From: Streptomyces longhuiensis
Lineage (GTDB): Bacteria > Actinomycetota > Actinomycetes > Streptomycetales > Streptomycetaceae
NCBI RefSeq assembly: GCF_020616555.1
Contig: NZ_CP085173.1
Coordinates: forward strand, 6,650,001 to 6,714,000
DNA: 64,000 nucleotides
Direction of reading: 5' to 3'
Part shown: piece by piece, positions 37,584 through 45,111 of the stretch
How positions within the stretch are numbered: the first letter of the stretch is position 1
How the letters are laid out: every line of letters begins with the position of its first letter
Notes under the pieces: generated by a model
What the model saw: the letters and a program-made list of their open reading frames with translations, nothing else
Databases searched by the model: none
Told to the model about the DNA's origin: nothing
Translations under genes and position numbers: made by a program

Positions 37584-37880
37584 GTGGACGGGCACGATGT
37601 CTCCACCAAATCCAAGGGCCCGCCTCCCCCTCCGGCCAAAGAGCTTCGGGAAGCGGGCCACGAACCTGGAGGTTCAGCCTTGAGTCTGCCCCCTGTAGGC
37701 AGGGATCTGTCAATGCGTTCCGGCTTTGCGTGCGTGATCGCCATCGTCATCGTCATGGTCGTCTGGCCCCGTTTCGCCGATGCCGTCGGCATCTACGTCA
37801 ACGCCGTTGGCCTCGCTGGGCTCGTTGCTGTGGGACGTACACGAGTGCTGTCATGCGGTTCGTCTGACATCAACCGCTGA
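37584..37880 (+). CDS. Possible small membrane protein
   Basis: A 98-residue frame has a Pro-rich hydrophilic start (KGPPPPPAKELREAG) and one or two hydrophobic segments (SGFACVIAIVIVMVVWP, GIYVNAVGLAGLVAV). Such small membrane proteins are frequent on Streptomyces integrative plasmids, but I cannot assign a family. The C-terminus runs into the first TGACATCAAC pair, so the end may be eroded. Confidence 0.3.
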   Translation: MDGHDVSTKSKGPPPPPAKELREAGHEPGGSALSLPPVGRDLSMRSGFACVIAIVIVMVVWPRFADAVGIYVNAVGLAGLVAVGRTRVLSCGSSDINR

Positions 37881-37887
37881 CATCAAC
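37865..37887 (+). repeat. Paired 10-bp repeat TGACATCAAC, copy 1
   Basis: TGACATCAAC occurs at 37865-37874 and 37878-37887, in 13-bp phase. The same arrangement recurs at 39637 and 39848. Paired direct repeats near integrase and att remnants suggest arm-type recombinase-binding sites (inference). Confidence 0.6.
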
Positions 37888-37993
37888 ACAGGCGTACAAC
37901 GACGCACCGCAGCGCATCCGTTGGCTACTAGATCAGTCCTCTTCCATGGGCTGATCCCTGGGGCTTCATGACCCACTCGTACGGTGCACCCGC

Positions 37994-38216
37994 CTACGGA
38001 TCAGAAGGTTGCATGCCTGAATCCTGGCGGGTGCGCTGAAGCAGGATGCGGCTGTACGGCTGGGGCAGTCTCAGTTCTAGTCTCGATTGCTGCCTGATCC
38101 GACGTGGTCTGCACTCGTCCACGAACGCCCGGCACCTTCACTTGACCTGCGAGGCGAGCCCTTTCTCGGACACGCCCGGACCTCCGTGGAACAAGCCCGG
38201 ACAGCTTGTAATGCGT
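37994..38216 (+). repeat. Duplicated att-like module, copy A (tRNA-Arg fragment)
   Basis: CTACGGATCAGAAGGTTGC (37994 on) and the following segment to 38037 match the 3' half (anticodon loop with ACG to acceptor stem) of a tRNA-Arg, with several changes in the T-arm. About 180 bp follow, conserved with copy B at 39965-40175 and ending CAGCTTGTAATGCGT, which resembles a tRNA-Thr(UGU) anticodon loop and stem. No 5' tRNA half is present, so it is not a gene. The rest of 37881-38707 holds no supported gene. Confidence 0.65.
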
Positions 38217-38432
38217 CCCGGTACTTGCGCGATAGAACTTTCCCTACTTCATCAAGGCGGCTCGCTCCGCTCGCCGCGCGCGGCCCCGGCTCGCCGCCGG
38301 GCCCGACGCTCTTGTCTCCGCCCCGCTCCGGGCCTGGCTACGCCGGCCGCGCGGCTGTAGCGAGCACACTCGAGCGGTGGACGGTAGCCCGCGGTGGCTG
38401 GGCCCGGTCGGCTCCACGGCTTGAGACAGCCA

Positions 38433-38540
38433 CCATGGGGCGAGCCTCGAAGATCGGGGCCCACATCGGGCTATTGCGGGCAGGTCCAGAGACTGCCCGA
38501 TTCGCGGTCAGCGTACGGGCCCCGATCTCTCGCCCCATGG
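38433..38540. repeat. Long imperfect inverted repeat
   Basis: The left arm is CCATGGGGCGAG (38433-38444), six unpaired bases, then AGATCGGGGCCC (38451-38462). The right arm is GGGCCCCGATCT (38517-38528) followed by CTCGCCCCATGG (38529-38540). In all 24 bp pair, around a 54-nt loop that has its own 7-bp stem (CGGGCAG/CTGCCCG). It could be a plasmid single-strand origin, a cruciform site or a compound terminator. Confidence 0.55.
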
Positions 38541-38707
38541 CAGCTCCAGCCCAAGGCCGCTCCCGCCGACCTCATCGGGCCCGTGTGCGCTCGTCACGCC
38601 TCCCAGGTACGTTGAGCCGTCAGCCGAGGGGAACGCTCGCGAGGGAGCGCCCCGCAACGCGTGGCTGCGGGGCGCCGATCCACTTTCACAACGGGCCCTA
38701 GTGGGGT

Positions 38708-38941
38708 TTAGTCGACCGTCTGCCCGTCGTTCATACCGCCTCTGCAGGTCGGGAGCATGGGCGTCGACCGATCGATCGTTCCGCCGCCGTCCGTGCACTC
38801 ACCCGGGGTGACGCTGGCCGGGGTGACGCTGGCCGGGGTGACGCTGCCGGCGGTGGCGGTGGCGGTGGCGGCGCCTGTGAGGCCGAGTCCGGCGAGGGCT
38901 GCCGTGGCGAAGACTGCGGCGAGGATTCGTCGAATGCGCAT
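38708..38941 (-). CDS. Small secreted protein
   Basis: The 77-residue protein has a signal peptide (MRIRRILAAVFATAALAGL, cleavage likely near ATATA). The mature part has three tandem SVTPA-type repeats and two cysteines (GECTDGGG and PTCRGG). Similar short secreted proteins with an ECxDGGG motif are common in Streptomyces; no function is known. ATG 38941 has AAAGGCG upstream. Confidence 0.6.
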   Translation of the reverse strand: MRIRRILAAVFATAALAGLGLTGAATATATAGSVTPASVTPASVTPGECTDGGGTIDRSTPMLPTCRGGMNDGQTVD

Positions 38942-39226
38942 TTGGTTCGCCTTTCACAGATTGCCTCGGTTGGGAGACTACTCAGCCAATTGTTCATCCA
39001 TGTGGGTGACACGTCATGTTGGGCCGTTCGGTTGACATTGCTGTCGGGTGCGGGGTCGGTGACGCGACCCGTCAGAGCGGATGGAAGCCCGTGCCACATT
39101 CGTGCCAGAAAGAGCGGATCCCAGCGGTCAAGAGCAGTCAAGCGCGACGCCTCGCGATGAATCACCAGAGGCCGTTTGCGCTGGTCAGCGTCAACCCTCT
39201 CCGTGACGGCCCGGTGATTCCCAAGC

Positions 39227-39580
39227 TCAGGGCTCTTCGTTGCCGCGGCGGACAGATCTCGGGTACTGCTCCCCCTCGTCGCCGATCAGCTTCGCGGACA
39301 GTTCGGCTGCGAGGTCAGCCAAGCCGACCAGGTCCACACCAGGTGCGTGGGCCCCGGACAGAATCACTCGTCCCTCGCACCAATGGAGCCCGACCGCGAC
39401 GCTGTCCAGGCTGCCCCATGTGAACACCGGTTGCCGGCCTACGCTGTGCAGGTCGAGGTGGCCTTCTTGCCGAAGTGCCGCGCTGTTGTGTGCAAACTCA
39501 AGCCAGTCGCGCAGCGAGATGGGGCGTTCCTCGCTGTCCAACCAGTCCGAGGCGCGCGTCATGTGCAGTTCGTACCCCAT
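39227..39580 (-). CDS. Hypothetical protein of a Streptomyces family starting MGYELHxTRA
   Basis: The 117-residue protein starts MGYELHMTRASDWLDSEERP, a start I recognize from small Streptomyces proteins of unknown function. It contains Trp-rich segments (VFTWGSLDS, VGLHWCEGR) and ends in a charged tail. An in-frame ATG four codons upstream (39592) is an alternative start. No membrane segment or signal peptide. Confidence 0.5.
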   Translation of the reverse strand: MGYELHMTRASDWLDSEERPISLRDWLEFAHNSAALRQEGHLDLHSVGRQPVFTWGSLDSVAVGLHWCEGRVILSGAHAPGVDLVGLADLAAELSAKLIGDEGEQYPRSVRRGNEEP

Positions 39581-39636
39581 ACCCGGGATCATTCACCGCA
39601 GGTCTGACGCGTCTCCTGCCCTGTCGACGAGGCCTC

Positions 39637-39659
39637 TGACGTCCACGCCTGACATCAAC
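39637..39659 (+). repeat. Paired 10-bp repeat, copy 2 (one half degenerate)
   Basis: TGACGTCCAC (39637-39646) and TGACATCAAC (39650-39659) keep the 13-bp phase of the other two pairs. It is not followed by a tRNA fragment. Confidence 0.45.
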
Positions 39660-39847
39660 GGCACCGGACGGCGGCGTAAATCAGCATCCCTGTCCGGACG
39701 TCGTGCCAGTCACCGATAGCAGCGGGAGCAGGATCGGATCGAACTCCTAAAGCGGTGGTCCGAGTCAAGGGATGCCCCAGTTCAGCCTGTTGAGGGGTGA
39801 GGCGTGGCTCAGCCTCAAGTGCCCGACCCTTCGGAAGCGCCGCTGTC

Positions 39848-39870
39848 TGACATCAGCGCCTGACATCAAC
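39848..39870 (+). repeat. Paired 10-bp repeat, copy 3
   Basis: TGACATCAGC (39848-39857) and TGACATCAAC (39861-39870) are again in 13-bp phase. They lie 95 bp before tRNA fragment copy B, close to the 107-bp distance in copy A. The surrounding 39581-40252 has no supported gene. Confidence 0.6.
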
Positions 39871-39964
39871 GTCGGCGCACACATACATATGCCGATGCAC
39901 AGGTGAACCCTGACCAACAGGCACTGATGGTCAGGGGAGTTCAGTCGATCCGTGTGCGCACCGC

Positions 39965-40175
39965 CTACGGATCAGAAGATTGCCCTGGCGGGTGCGCTGA
40001 AGCAGGGGTGGCAGCACGACTGGGCCAGTCTCACTCCTAGTCTCGATTGCTGCCTGATTCGACGTGGTCTGCACCCGTCCACGAACGTCCGGCACGTCAC
40101 TTGACCTGCGAAGCGAGCCCCTTCTTGGGCACCTCCGGGCCGCTGTGGAGCAAGCCCGGACAGCTTGTAATGCGT
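39965..40175 (+). repeat. Duplicated att-like module, copy B (tRNA-Arg fragment)
   Basis: CTACGGATCAGAAGATTGCC begins a tRNA-Arg 3'-half fragment with a deletion in the T-arm (to 39998). The following 180 bp align with copy A (38038-38216), sharing long identical runs such as AGTCTCGATTGCTGCCTGAT with one change, and end with CAGCTTGTAATGCGT. Confidence 0.65.
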
Positions 40176-40252
40176 AGCTCACCGGCAGCTGCCATCCGGC
40201 ACAGCGTTGGCAGAGCAGCTGATGCTCGACGAGGGGCGGGCGTCGTCGGACG

Positions 40253-40483
40253 TCAGCTGAGGCGGTAGTCCCGCGAGCCGGCGCCCCGAGAGCGCCGAAC
40301 GATCCCGGCCTCCTCAAGGCGGCGCAGTTGGTACAGCACCGACGACGGGCTAGCCAGCCCGACGGCCGCAGCGATCTCCCGCACGGTGGGGGCCTCGCCG
40401 TGTTCGGCGATGTGGGCCCGTATCGCGGCGAGCACCGAGCGCTGGCGTTCCGTGACGTCCCACGATCGTCGGACGCGGGTCAC
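40253..40483 (-). CDS. LexA-type winged-helix protein without peptidase domain
   Basis: The 76-residue protein is essentially the LexA DNA-binding domain: VTERQRSVLAAIRAHIAE, then PTVREIAAAVGLASPSSVLY and LRRLEEAGIVRR. LexA is normally 220-260 residues and has a C-terminal Ser-Lys self-cleaving domain, which is absent here with no trace downstream. It could bind SOS-type boxes but could not be inactivated by RecA-stimulated cleavage. GTG 40483 overlaps the preceding 66-residue gene by 4 nt (GTGA). Confidence 0.65.
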   Translation of the reverse strand: MTRVRRSWDVTERQRSVLAAIRAHIAEHGEAPTVREIAAAVGLASPSSVLYQLRRLEEAGIVRRSRGAGSRDYRLS

Positions 40484-40680
40484 GACTTTTCCTCAGCCTG
40501 TTGGCGCAGGTCCGCGAGCTGCTCCCGCGGGACGTCTTGGACGAGACGCCGGGAGAGGTCGATCAGACGCCGCCGAAGGCGCGTATTGCTGCCGGTCGGG
40601 GCCTCGGCGAGGGCGTTGTAGGTGCGGATCCAGTCGCGCTGGGCCTGCACGATGTCGCGGGAATGCTCGTTGTGCACCAT
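40480..40680 (-). CDS. 66-residue helical protein of unknown function
   Basis: The frame from ATG 40680 encodes MVHNEHSRDIVQAQRDW followed by strongly charged helical sequence (RLRRRLIDLSRRLVQD). No family recognized. The ATG is immediately downstream of an SOS-box-like site, and the stop overlaps the LexA-domain gene, so the two probably form an operon. The frame extends upstream without stop, but that part looks non-coding. Confidence 0.5.
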   Translation of the reverse strand: MVHNEHSRDIVQAQRDWIRTYNALAEAPTGSNTRLRRRLIDLSRRLVQDVPREQLADLRQQAEEKS

Positions 40681-40689
40681 GAAACAAGT

Positions 40690-40703
40690 AGAGCATGTGT
40701 TCG
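40690..40703 (-). promoter_or_regulatory. SOS-box-like site upstream of the LexA-domain operon
   Basis: On the minus strand the sequence is CGAACACATGCTCT. It matches 12 of 14 positions of the actinobacterial SOS box CGAACRNRYGTTYG. It lies 9 nt before the ATG of the 66-residue gene in unusually AT-rich DNA, a place where a bound LexA-like protein would block transcription. Confidence 0.5.
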
Positions 40704-40955
40704 ATTTTCTGTGCACGCCGAAGCGCGCCCCACATGAAGGACTGGAGCGTCCCGAGGCCAAGACAGCCTGCGCGCGCCAGCAATGAGGATCAGTCGTGCG
40801 CCGACCTGCGCAGATGTCGTCCTGAGAGGAAGGAGGCTGGGCCGTCTGTGGGCCGTCCGGGGAGGGCCTACGACCACCGGGGACGACCCTGGACGACCCC
40901 CCTCCCTCTCTTGAGCTCCAGGTCACATGATTCGATCTGCGACACTGGATGAGTT

Positions 40956-42062
40956 ATGCCTAAGCCCGGAGAACTCACTTTCGTTGCCCCGCGCGGAGCC
41001 AAGAAGCCGCCGCGGCACCTCGCCGACCTCTCGCCCGCCGAGCGGAAGGAGGCCGTCGCCGCGATCGGTGAGAAGCCGTTCCGCGCCAAGCAGCTGTCGC
41101 AGCACTACTTCTCGCGGTTCGCGCACGACCCCGCGGAGTGGACCGACATCCCCGCCGGCTCGCGCAGCAAGCTGCAGGAGGCGCTGCTTCCGGAGCTGAT
41201 GACGGTCGTCCGGCATCTGTCGACCGACCAGGACACCACCCGCAAGACCCTGTGGCGGCTCTTCGACGGCACGCTCGTCGAGTCCGTCCTGATGCGCTAC
41301 CCGGACCGGGTCACCATGTGCATCAGCTCGCAGGCCGGCTGCGGAATGAACTGCCCGTTCTGCGCCACGGGACAGGCCGGCCTCGACCGGAACCTGTCGA
41401 CGGGCGAGATCGTGCACCAGATCGTCGACGGCATGCGCGCGCTGCGCGACGGCGAGATCCCGGGCGGCCCGGCGCGTCTGAGCAACATCGTCTTCATGGG
41501 CATGGGCGAGCCCCTGGCCAACTACAAGCGGGTCGTCGGCGCCATCCGCGCGCTCACCGACCCCGAGCCGGACGGCGTCGGCCTCTCGCAGCGCGGGATC
41601 ACCGTCTCGACCGTCGGTCTGGTCCCCGCCATGCACCGGTTCGCCGACGAGGGCCTCAAGTGCCGTCTCGCCGTCTCGCTGCACGCCCCCGACGACGAGC
41701 TGCGCGACACCCTCGTCCCGGTCAACACGCGCTGGAAGGTCCGCGAGGTCCTCGACGCGGCGTGGGAGTACTCCGAGAAGTCGGGCCGCCGCATCTCGAT
41801 CGAGTACGCGCTCATCCGGGACATCAACGACCAGGCCTGGCGGGGTGACCGGCTCGGCCGCCTGCTCAAGGGAAAGCGCGTCCACGTCAACCTGATCCCG
41901 CTGAACCCGACGCCGGGCTCGAAGTGGACGGCCTCGCGCCCCGAGGACGAGAAGGCGTTCGTCGAGGCCATCGCGGCCCACGGCGTGCCGGTCACCGTCC
42001 GCGACACCCGTGGCCAGGAGATCGACGGGGCGTGCGGTCAGCTCGCCGCCACCGAGCGGTAA
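40956..42062 (+). CDS. rlmN: 23S rRNA (adenine-2503-C2)/tRNA A37 methyltransferase RlmN
   Basis: The 368-residue radical SAM enzyme has the iron-sulfur motif CGMNCPFC (Cys129, Cys133, Cys136), preceded by MCISSQAG with a conserved Cys. The methyl-carrying cysteine is in the C-terminal [16 protein letters not shown] and the [17 protein letters not shown] motif confirm the family. Full length. It would normally follow cdsA in streptomycetes; here the island separates them. The TPP riboswitch begins about 30 nt after its stop. Confidence 0.95.
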   Translation: MPKPGELTFVAPRGAKKPPRHLADLSPAERKEAVAAIGEKPFRAKQLSQHYFSRFAHDPAEWTDIPAGSRSKLQEALLPELMTVVRHLSTDQDTTRKTLWRLFDGTLVESVLMRYPDRVTMCISSQAGCGMNCPFCATGQAGLDRNLSTGEIVHQIVDGMRALRDGEIPGGPARLSNIVFMGMGEPLANYKRVVGAIRALTDPEPDGVGLSQRGITVSTVGLVPAMHRFADEGLKCRLAVSLHAPDDELRDTLVPVNTRWKVREVLDAAWEYSEKSGRRISIEYALIRDINDQAWRGDRLGRLLKGKRVHVNLIPLNPTPGSKWTASRPEDEKAFVEAIAAHGVPVTVRDTRGQEIDGACGQLAATER

Positions 42063-42091
42063 CCTGACTGGCGTACGTACATCTTCATATT

Positions 42092-42182
42092 CCGACAGGG
42101 GAGCGCCACAGCGCTGAGAGTGCGGCATCGGCCGCAGACCCTCTGAACCTTGCCCAGGTCATTCTGGGTAGGAAGTTCGGTC
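42092..42182 (+). ncRNA. TPP riboswitch (thi-box)
   Basis: The conserved segments are in order: CAGGGGAGC (P2/P3 start), GCGCTGAGAGTGCGG with the CTGAGA pyrimidine sensor, GACCCTCTGAACCT, and GGGTAGGAAGTTCGG at the 3' end. The element precedes the thiamine transporter operon and should lower its expression when TPP is abundant. Confidence 0.92.
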
Positions 42183-42199
42183 GCCACTCAAGCTGTTGC

Positions 42200-42237
42200 G
42201 CCCTGCCCGGGAATCGTCCGCGATCCCCGGGCAGGGC
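42200..42237 (+). terminator. Expression-platform hairpin of the TPP riboswitch
   Basis: A perfect 12-bp stem, GCCCTGCCCGGG (42200-42211) and CCCGGGCAGGGC (42226-42237), has an inner 4-bp stem in its loop. It lies between the aptamer and the thiB ribosome-binding site (CAGGAGGGAA), 35 nt before the GTG, and is a candidate transcription terminator. Confidence 0.65.
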
Positions 42238-42271
42238 CGCGTCTCTTCCTGGTCACCCAGGAGGGAACTCA

Positions 42272-43357
42272 GTGAGCACCATCATCAAGGCCACGGCCGT
42301 CGCCGTGGCGGCCGGTCTCGGACTCGTCACGCTCTCCGCGTGCGGGGGATCCGACTCCGGCAAGGACTCGGCGGACTCCAAGACCGTCACCCTGGTCAGC
42401 CACGACTCGTGGGCCGTCTCCAAGAACGTGCTCAAGGACTTCGAGAAGAGCTCCGGTTACAAGGTCACGGTCCTCAAGGACGGTGACGCGGGCGAGGCCG
42501 TGAACAAGGCCATCCTGTCCAAGGACAACCCGCAGGGCGACGTCCTCTTCGGCGTCGACAACACGCTCCTGTCGCGCGCCCTCGACAACGGGCTCTTCCA
42601 GCCGTACGAGGCCAAGGGCCTGGACCAGGTGGGGACCGAGTACCAGCTCGACAAGGGCAAGCACCGGGTCACCCCGATCGACACCGGCAACATCTGCGTC
42701 AACTACGACAAGAAGTACTTCGCCGATCACAAGCTGACCCCGCCCGCCTCGTTCGACGACCTCGCCAAGCCCGCGTACAAGAACCTGCTCGTCACGGAGA
42801 ACGTGTCGACGTCGTCGCCCGGCCTCGGCTTCCTGCTCGGCAGCGCCGCGCAGTACGGCGACAACGGCTGGCAGGGCTACTGGAAGCGGCTCAAGGCCAA
42901 CGGCGTGAAGGTCGTCGACGGCTGGGAGCAGGCCTACAACGAGGAGTTCTCGGGCTCCGCCGGTGGCAGGAAGGCGGGCGGTGACCGGCCGCTCGTCGTG
43001 TCGTACGCGTCGTCGCCGCCGGCCGAGGCGATCTACTCGGATCCGCAGCCGAAGACCGCCCCGACCGGGGTCGCGACCGGCACCTGCTTCCGCCAGACCG
43101 AGTTCGCCGGCCTGCTGAGCAACGCGAAGAACGAGAAGGGCGGCAAGGCGCTCCTCGACTTCCTGATCGCGAAGCAGTTCCAGCAGGACATGCCGCTGAA
43201 CATGTTCGTGGACCCGGTGACGAAGGACGCGGCCCTGCCCGCCGACTACGCCAAGTACGACGTCAAGGTCGACTCCCCGCAGACCATGGCACCGCAGAAG
43301 ATCGCCGACAACCGTGACGCCTGGGTCAAGACGTGGACCTCGCTCGTACTGAAGTGA
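42272..43357 (+). CDS. thiB: Thiamine ABC transporter substrate-binding lipoprotein
   Basis: The 361-residue binding protein has a lipoprotein signal with lipobox LSAC (Cys24). It has the ThiB/TbpA fold: VTLVSHDSWAVSK at the mature start and DTGNICVNYDKKYF. The GTG at 42272 is 8 nt behind AGGAGGGAA. Its place behind a TPP riboswitch and before thiP and thiQ makes thiamine or its phosphates the expected ligand. Confidence 0.92.
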   Translation: MSTIIKATAVAVAAGLGLVTLSACGGSDSGKDSADSKTVTLVSHDSWAVSKNVLKDFEKSSGYKVTVLKDGDAGEAVNKAILSKDNPQGDVLFGVDNTLLSRALDNGLFQPYEAKGLDQVGTEYQLDKGKHRVTPIDTGNICVNYDKKYFADHKLTPPASFDDLAKPAYKNLLVTENVSTSSPGLGFLLGSAAQYGDNGWQGYWKRLKANGVKVVDGWEQAYNEEFSGSAGGRKAGGDRPLVVSYASSPPAEAIYSDPQPKTAPTGVATGTCFRQTEFAGLLSNAKNEKGGKALLDFLIAKQFQQDMPLNMFVDPVTKDAALPADYAKYDVKVDSPQTMAPQKIADNRDAWVKTWTSLVLK

Positions 43358-45111
43358 CGCCCCCCGGGGAACCTCCGGTCAGGCACCCGGTCAAGCACCC
43401 GGCAAAGCCTCCGGCGGAGCCCCGTAAGGGTCGTCGGCGCGGGAGCGCGGCGCGGCTCGGCCTGATGGCCGTGCCCGTCGCGTTCTTCGCGGTCTTCTTC
43501 GCCTATCCGGTCGCGGCGATCGTCGCCCGCGGCCTGAAGGCGGGCGGCCACTGGCAGTTCGGGCGGACAGCCGACGTGCTCGGGCAGTCCGACATCCGCC
43601 ACGTCCTGTGGTTCACGACCTGGCAGGCGTTCGCCTCGACCGTGCTCACGCTGCTGATCGCGCTCCCCGGCGCGTACGTCTTCGCGCGCTTCGAGTTCAG
43701 GGGCAAGCAGGTTCTGAGGGCCGCCGTCACCGTGCCGTTCGTGCTGCCGACCGTCGTCGTCGGCACGGCGTTCCTGGCGCTGGTCGGCCGTGGCGGGCTG
43801 CTCGACGGTCTGTGGGGCGTCCGCCTCGACACCACGGTGTGGGCGATCCTGCTCGCCCACGTCTTCTTCAACTACGCCGTCGTCGTGCGCACCGTCGGCG
43901 GACTGTGGTCGCAGCTCGACCCCCGGCAGGAGGAGGCCGCCCGGATGCTGGGCGCCTCCCGCTGGACGGCCTGGCGGAAGGTGACGCTGCCCGCGCTCGG
44001 GCCCGCCGTCGCGGCCGCCGCGCTGATGGTCTTCCTCTTCACGTTCACGTCGTTCGGCGTGGTCCAGATCCTCGGCGGGCCGACGTTCTCCACGCTCGAG
44101 GTGGAGATCTACCGGCAGACCGCGCAGATCTTCGACCTCTCCACGGCGGCCGTCCTCACGATCGTGCAGTTCGCCGCCGTGGGGATCATCCTCGCGGTGC
44201 ACGCCTGGAGCGTGCGCCGGCGGGAGAGCGCGCTGCGCCTCGTCGACGCGGCGCACACCGCCCGGCGCCCGCGCGGCGCGGGCCAGTGGGCGCTGCTCGC
44301 CGGAGTGGTCGCCACGGTCGCGGTGCTGATCCTTCTGCCGCTCGGCGTGCTGATCCAGAGGTCCTTCGAGGGGCCGGACGGCTTCGGGTTCACCTACTAC
44401 AAGGCGCTCGCCTCGTCCGACAGCGGTGTGTTCCTGGTGCCGCCGATCGAGGCGATCGGGAACTCCCTCACGTACGCGCTCGCCGCCACCGCCATCGCGG
44501 TCGTGATCGGCGGACTCGCCGCCGCGGCCCTGACGCTCCCCCACTCTCGGCTCCGCTCGAGCGGGGGGACCCCCTTGGCCGGCCGTCTCGTACGGGGTTT
44601 CGACGCGCTCCTGATGCTGCCGCTCGGCGTCTCCGCCGTCACCGTCGGCTTCGGCTTCCTGATCACCCTGGACAAGCCGCCCCTCGACCTGCGCGGCACC
44701 TGGATCCTGGTGCCGCTGGCCCAGGCCCTCGTCGGGGTGCCCTTCGTCGTCCGCACCATGCTGCCGGTCCTGCGCGCGGTCGACGGGCGGCTGCGCGAGG
44801 CGGCCGCCGTCCTCGGCGCCTCGCCGCTGCGGGCCTGGCGCGAGGTCGATCTGCCGATGGTGCGCAGGGCCCTGCTGATCGCGGCCGGATTCGCGTTCGC
44901 CGTGTCGCTCGGCGAGTTCGGGGCGACCGTGTTCATCGCCCGCCCGGACCGCCCGACCCTGCCGGTCGCCGTGGCGCGGCTCCTCGGTCGCGCCGGCGAC
45001 CTCAACTACGGCCAGGCGATGGCCCTTTCGACGATTCTCATGGTGGTGTGCGCGGTGTCGCTGCTGCTGCTCGAACGCATCCGCACGGACCGTACGACGG
45101 GGGAGTTCTGA
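43354..45111 (+). CDS. thiP: Thiamine ABC transporter permease
   Basis: The 585-residue protein has two fused permease halves with about twelve membrane helices. Each has an EAA loop: EEAARMLGASRWTAWRKVTL in the first half and REAAAVLGASPLRAWREVDL in the second. GTG 43354 overlaps the thiB stop by 4 nt (GTGA). Between two helices of the second half lies LPHSRLRSSGGTPL, encoded by an in-frame palindromic repeat. Ends in TGATG overlap with thiQ. Confidence 0.93.
   Translation: MTPPGEPPVRHPVKHPAKPPAEPRKGRRRGSAARLGLMAVPVAFFAVFFAYPVAAIVARGLKAGGHWQFGRTADVLGQSDIRHVLWFTTWQAFASTVLTLLIALPGAYVFARFEFRGKQVLRAAVTVPFVLPTVVVGTAFLALVGRGGLLDGLWGVRLDTTVWAILLAHVFFNYAVVVRTVGGLWSQLDPRQEEAARMLGASRWTAWRKVTLPALGPAVAAAALMVFLFTFTSFGVVQILGGPTFSTLEVEIYRQTAQIFDLSTAAVLTIVQFAAVGIILAVHAWSVRRRESALRLVDAAHTARRPRGAGQWALLAGVVATVAVLILLPLGVLIQRSFEGPDGFGFTYYKALASSDSGVFLVPPIEAIGNSLTYALAATAIAVVIGGLAAAALTLPHSRLRSSGGTPLAGRLVRGFDALLMLPLGVSAVTVGFGFLITLDKPPLDLRGTWILVPLAQALVGVPFVVRTMLPVLRAVDGRLREAAAVLGASPLRAWREVDLPMVRRALLIAAGFAFAVSLGEFGATVFIARPDRPTLPVAVARLLGRAGDLNYGQAMALSTILMVVCAVSLLLLERIRTDRTTGEF
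44537..44575 (+). repeat. Streptomyces small palindromic repeat inside thiP
   Basis: TCCCCCACTCTCGGCTCCGC followed by TCGAGCGGGGGGACCCCC has the form of the dispersed palindromic element found in many Streptomyces intergenic regions (TCCCCC pairs with GGGGGA). Here it is within the coding sequence and keeps the frame, adding about 13 residues in a predicted cytoplasmic loop. Confidence 0.6.

Noticed and set aside
37419..37661. 80-codon minus-strand ORF in the island
   Set aside because: No signal peptide, family motif or Shine-Dalgarno; it overlaps the better-supported small membrane frame on the other strand.
37994..38037. A functional tRNA-Arg gene
   Set aside because: Only the 3' half is present and the T-arm is altered; no D-arm or 5' acceptor strand lies upstream.
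38087..38701. 204-codon ORF in the island
   Set aside because: It runs across the duplicated att-like module and the long inverted repeat, with non-protein-like composition.
36625..40955. An intact integrative element or insertion sequence
   Set aside because: No intact integrase, replication, transfer or transposase gene was found; only fragments remain.
43608..45110. Extension of the thiQ frame through thiP
   Set aside because: The upstream part is out-of-frame thiP; thiQ starts at the TGATG overlap.
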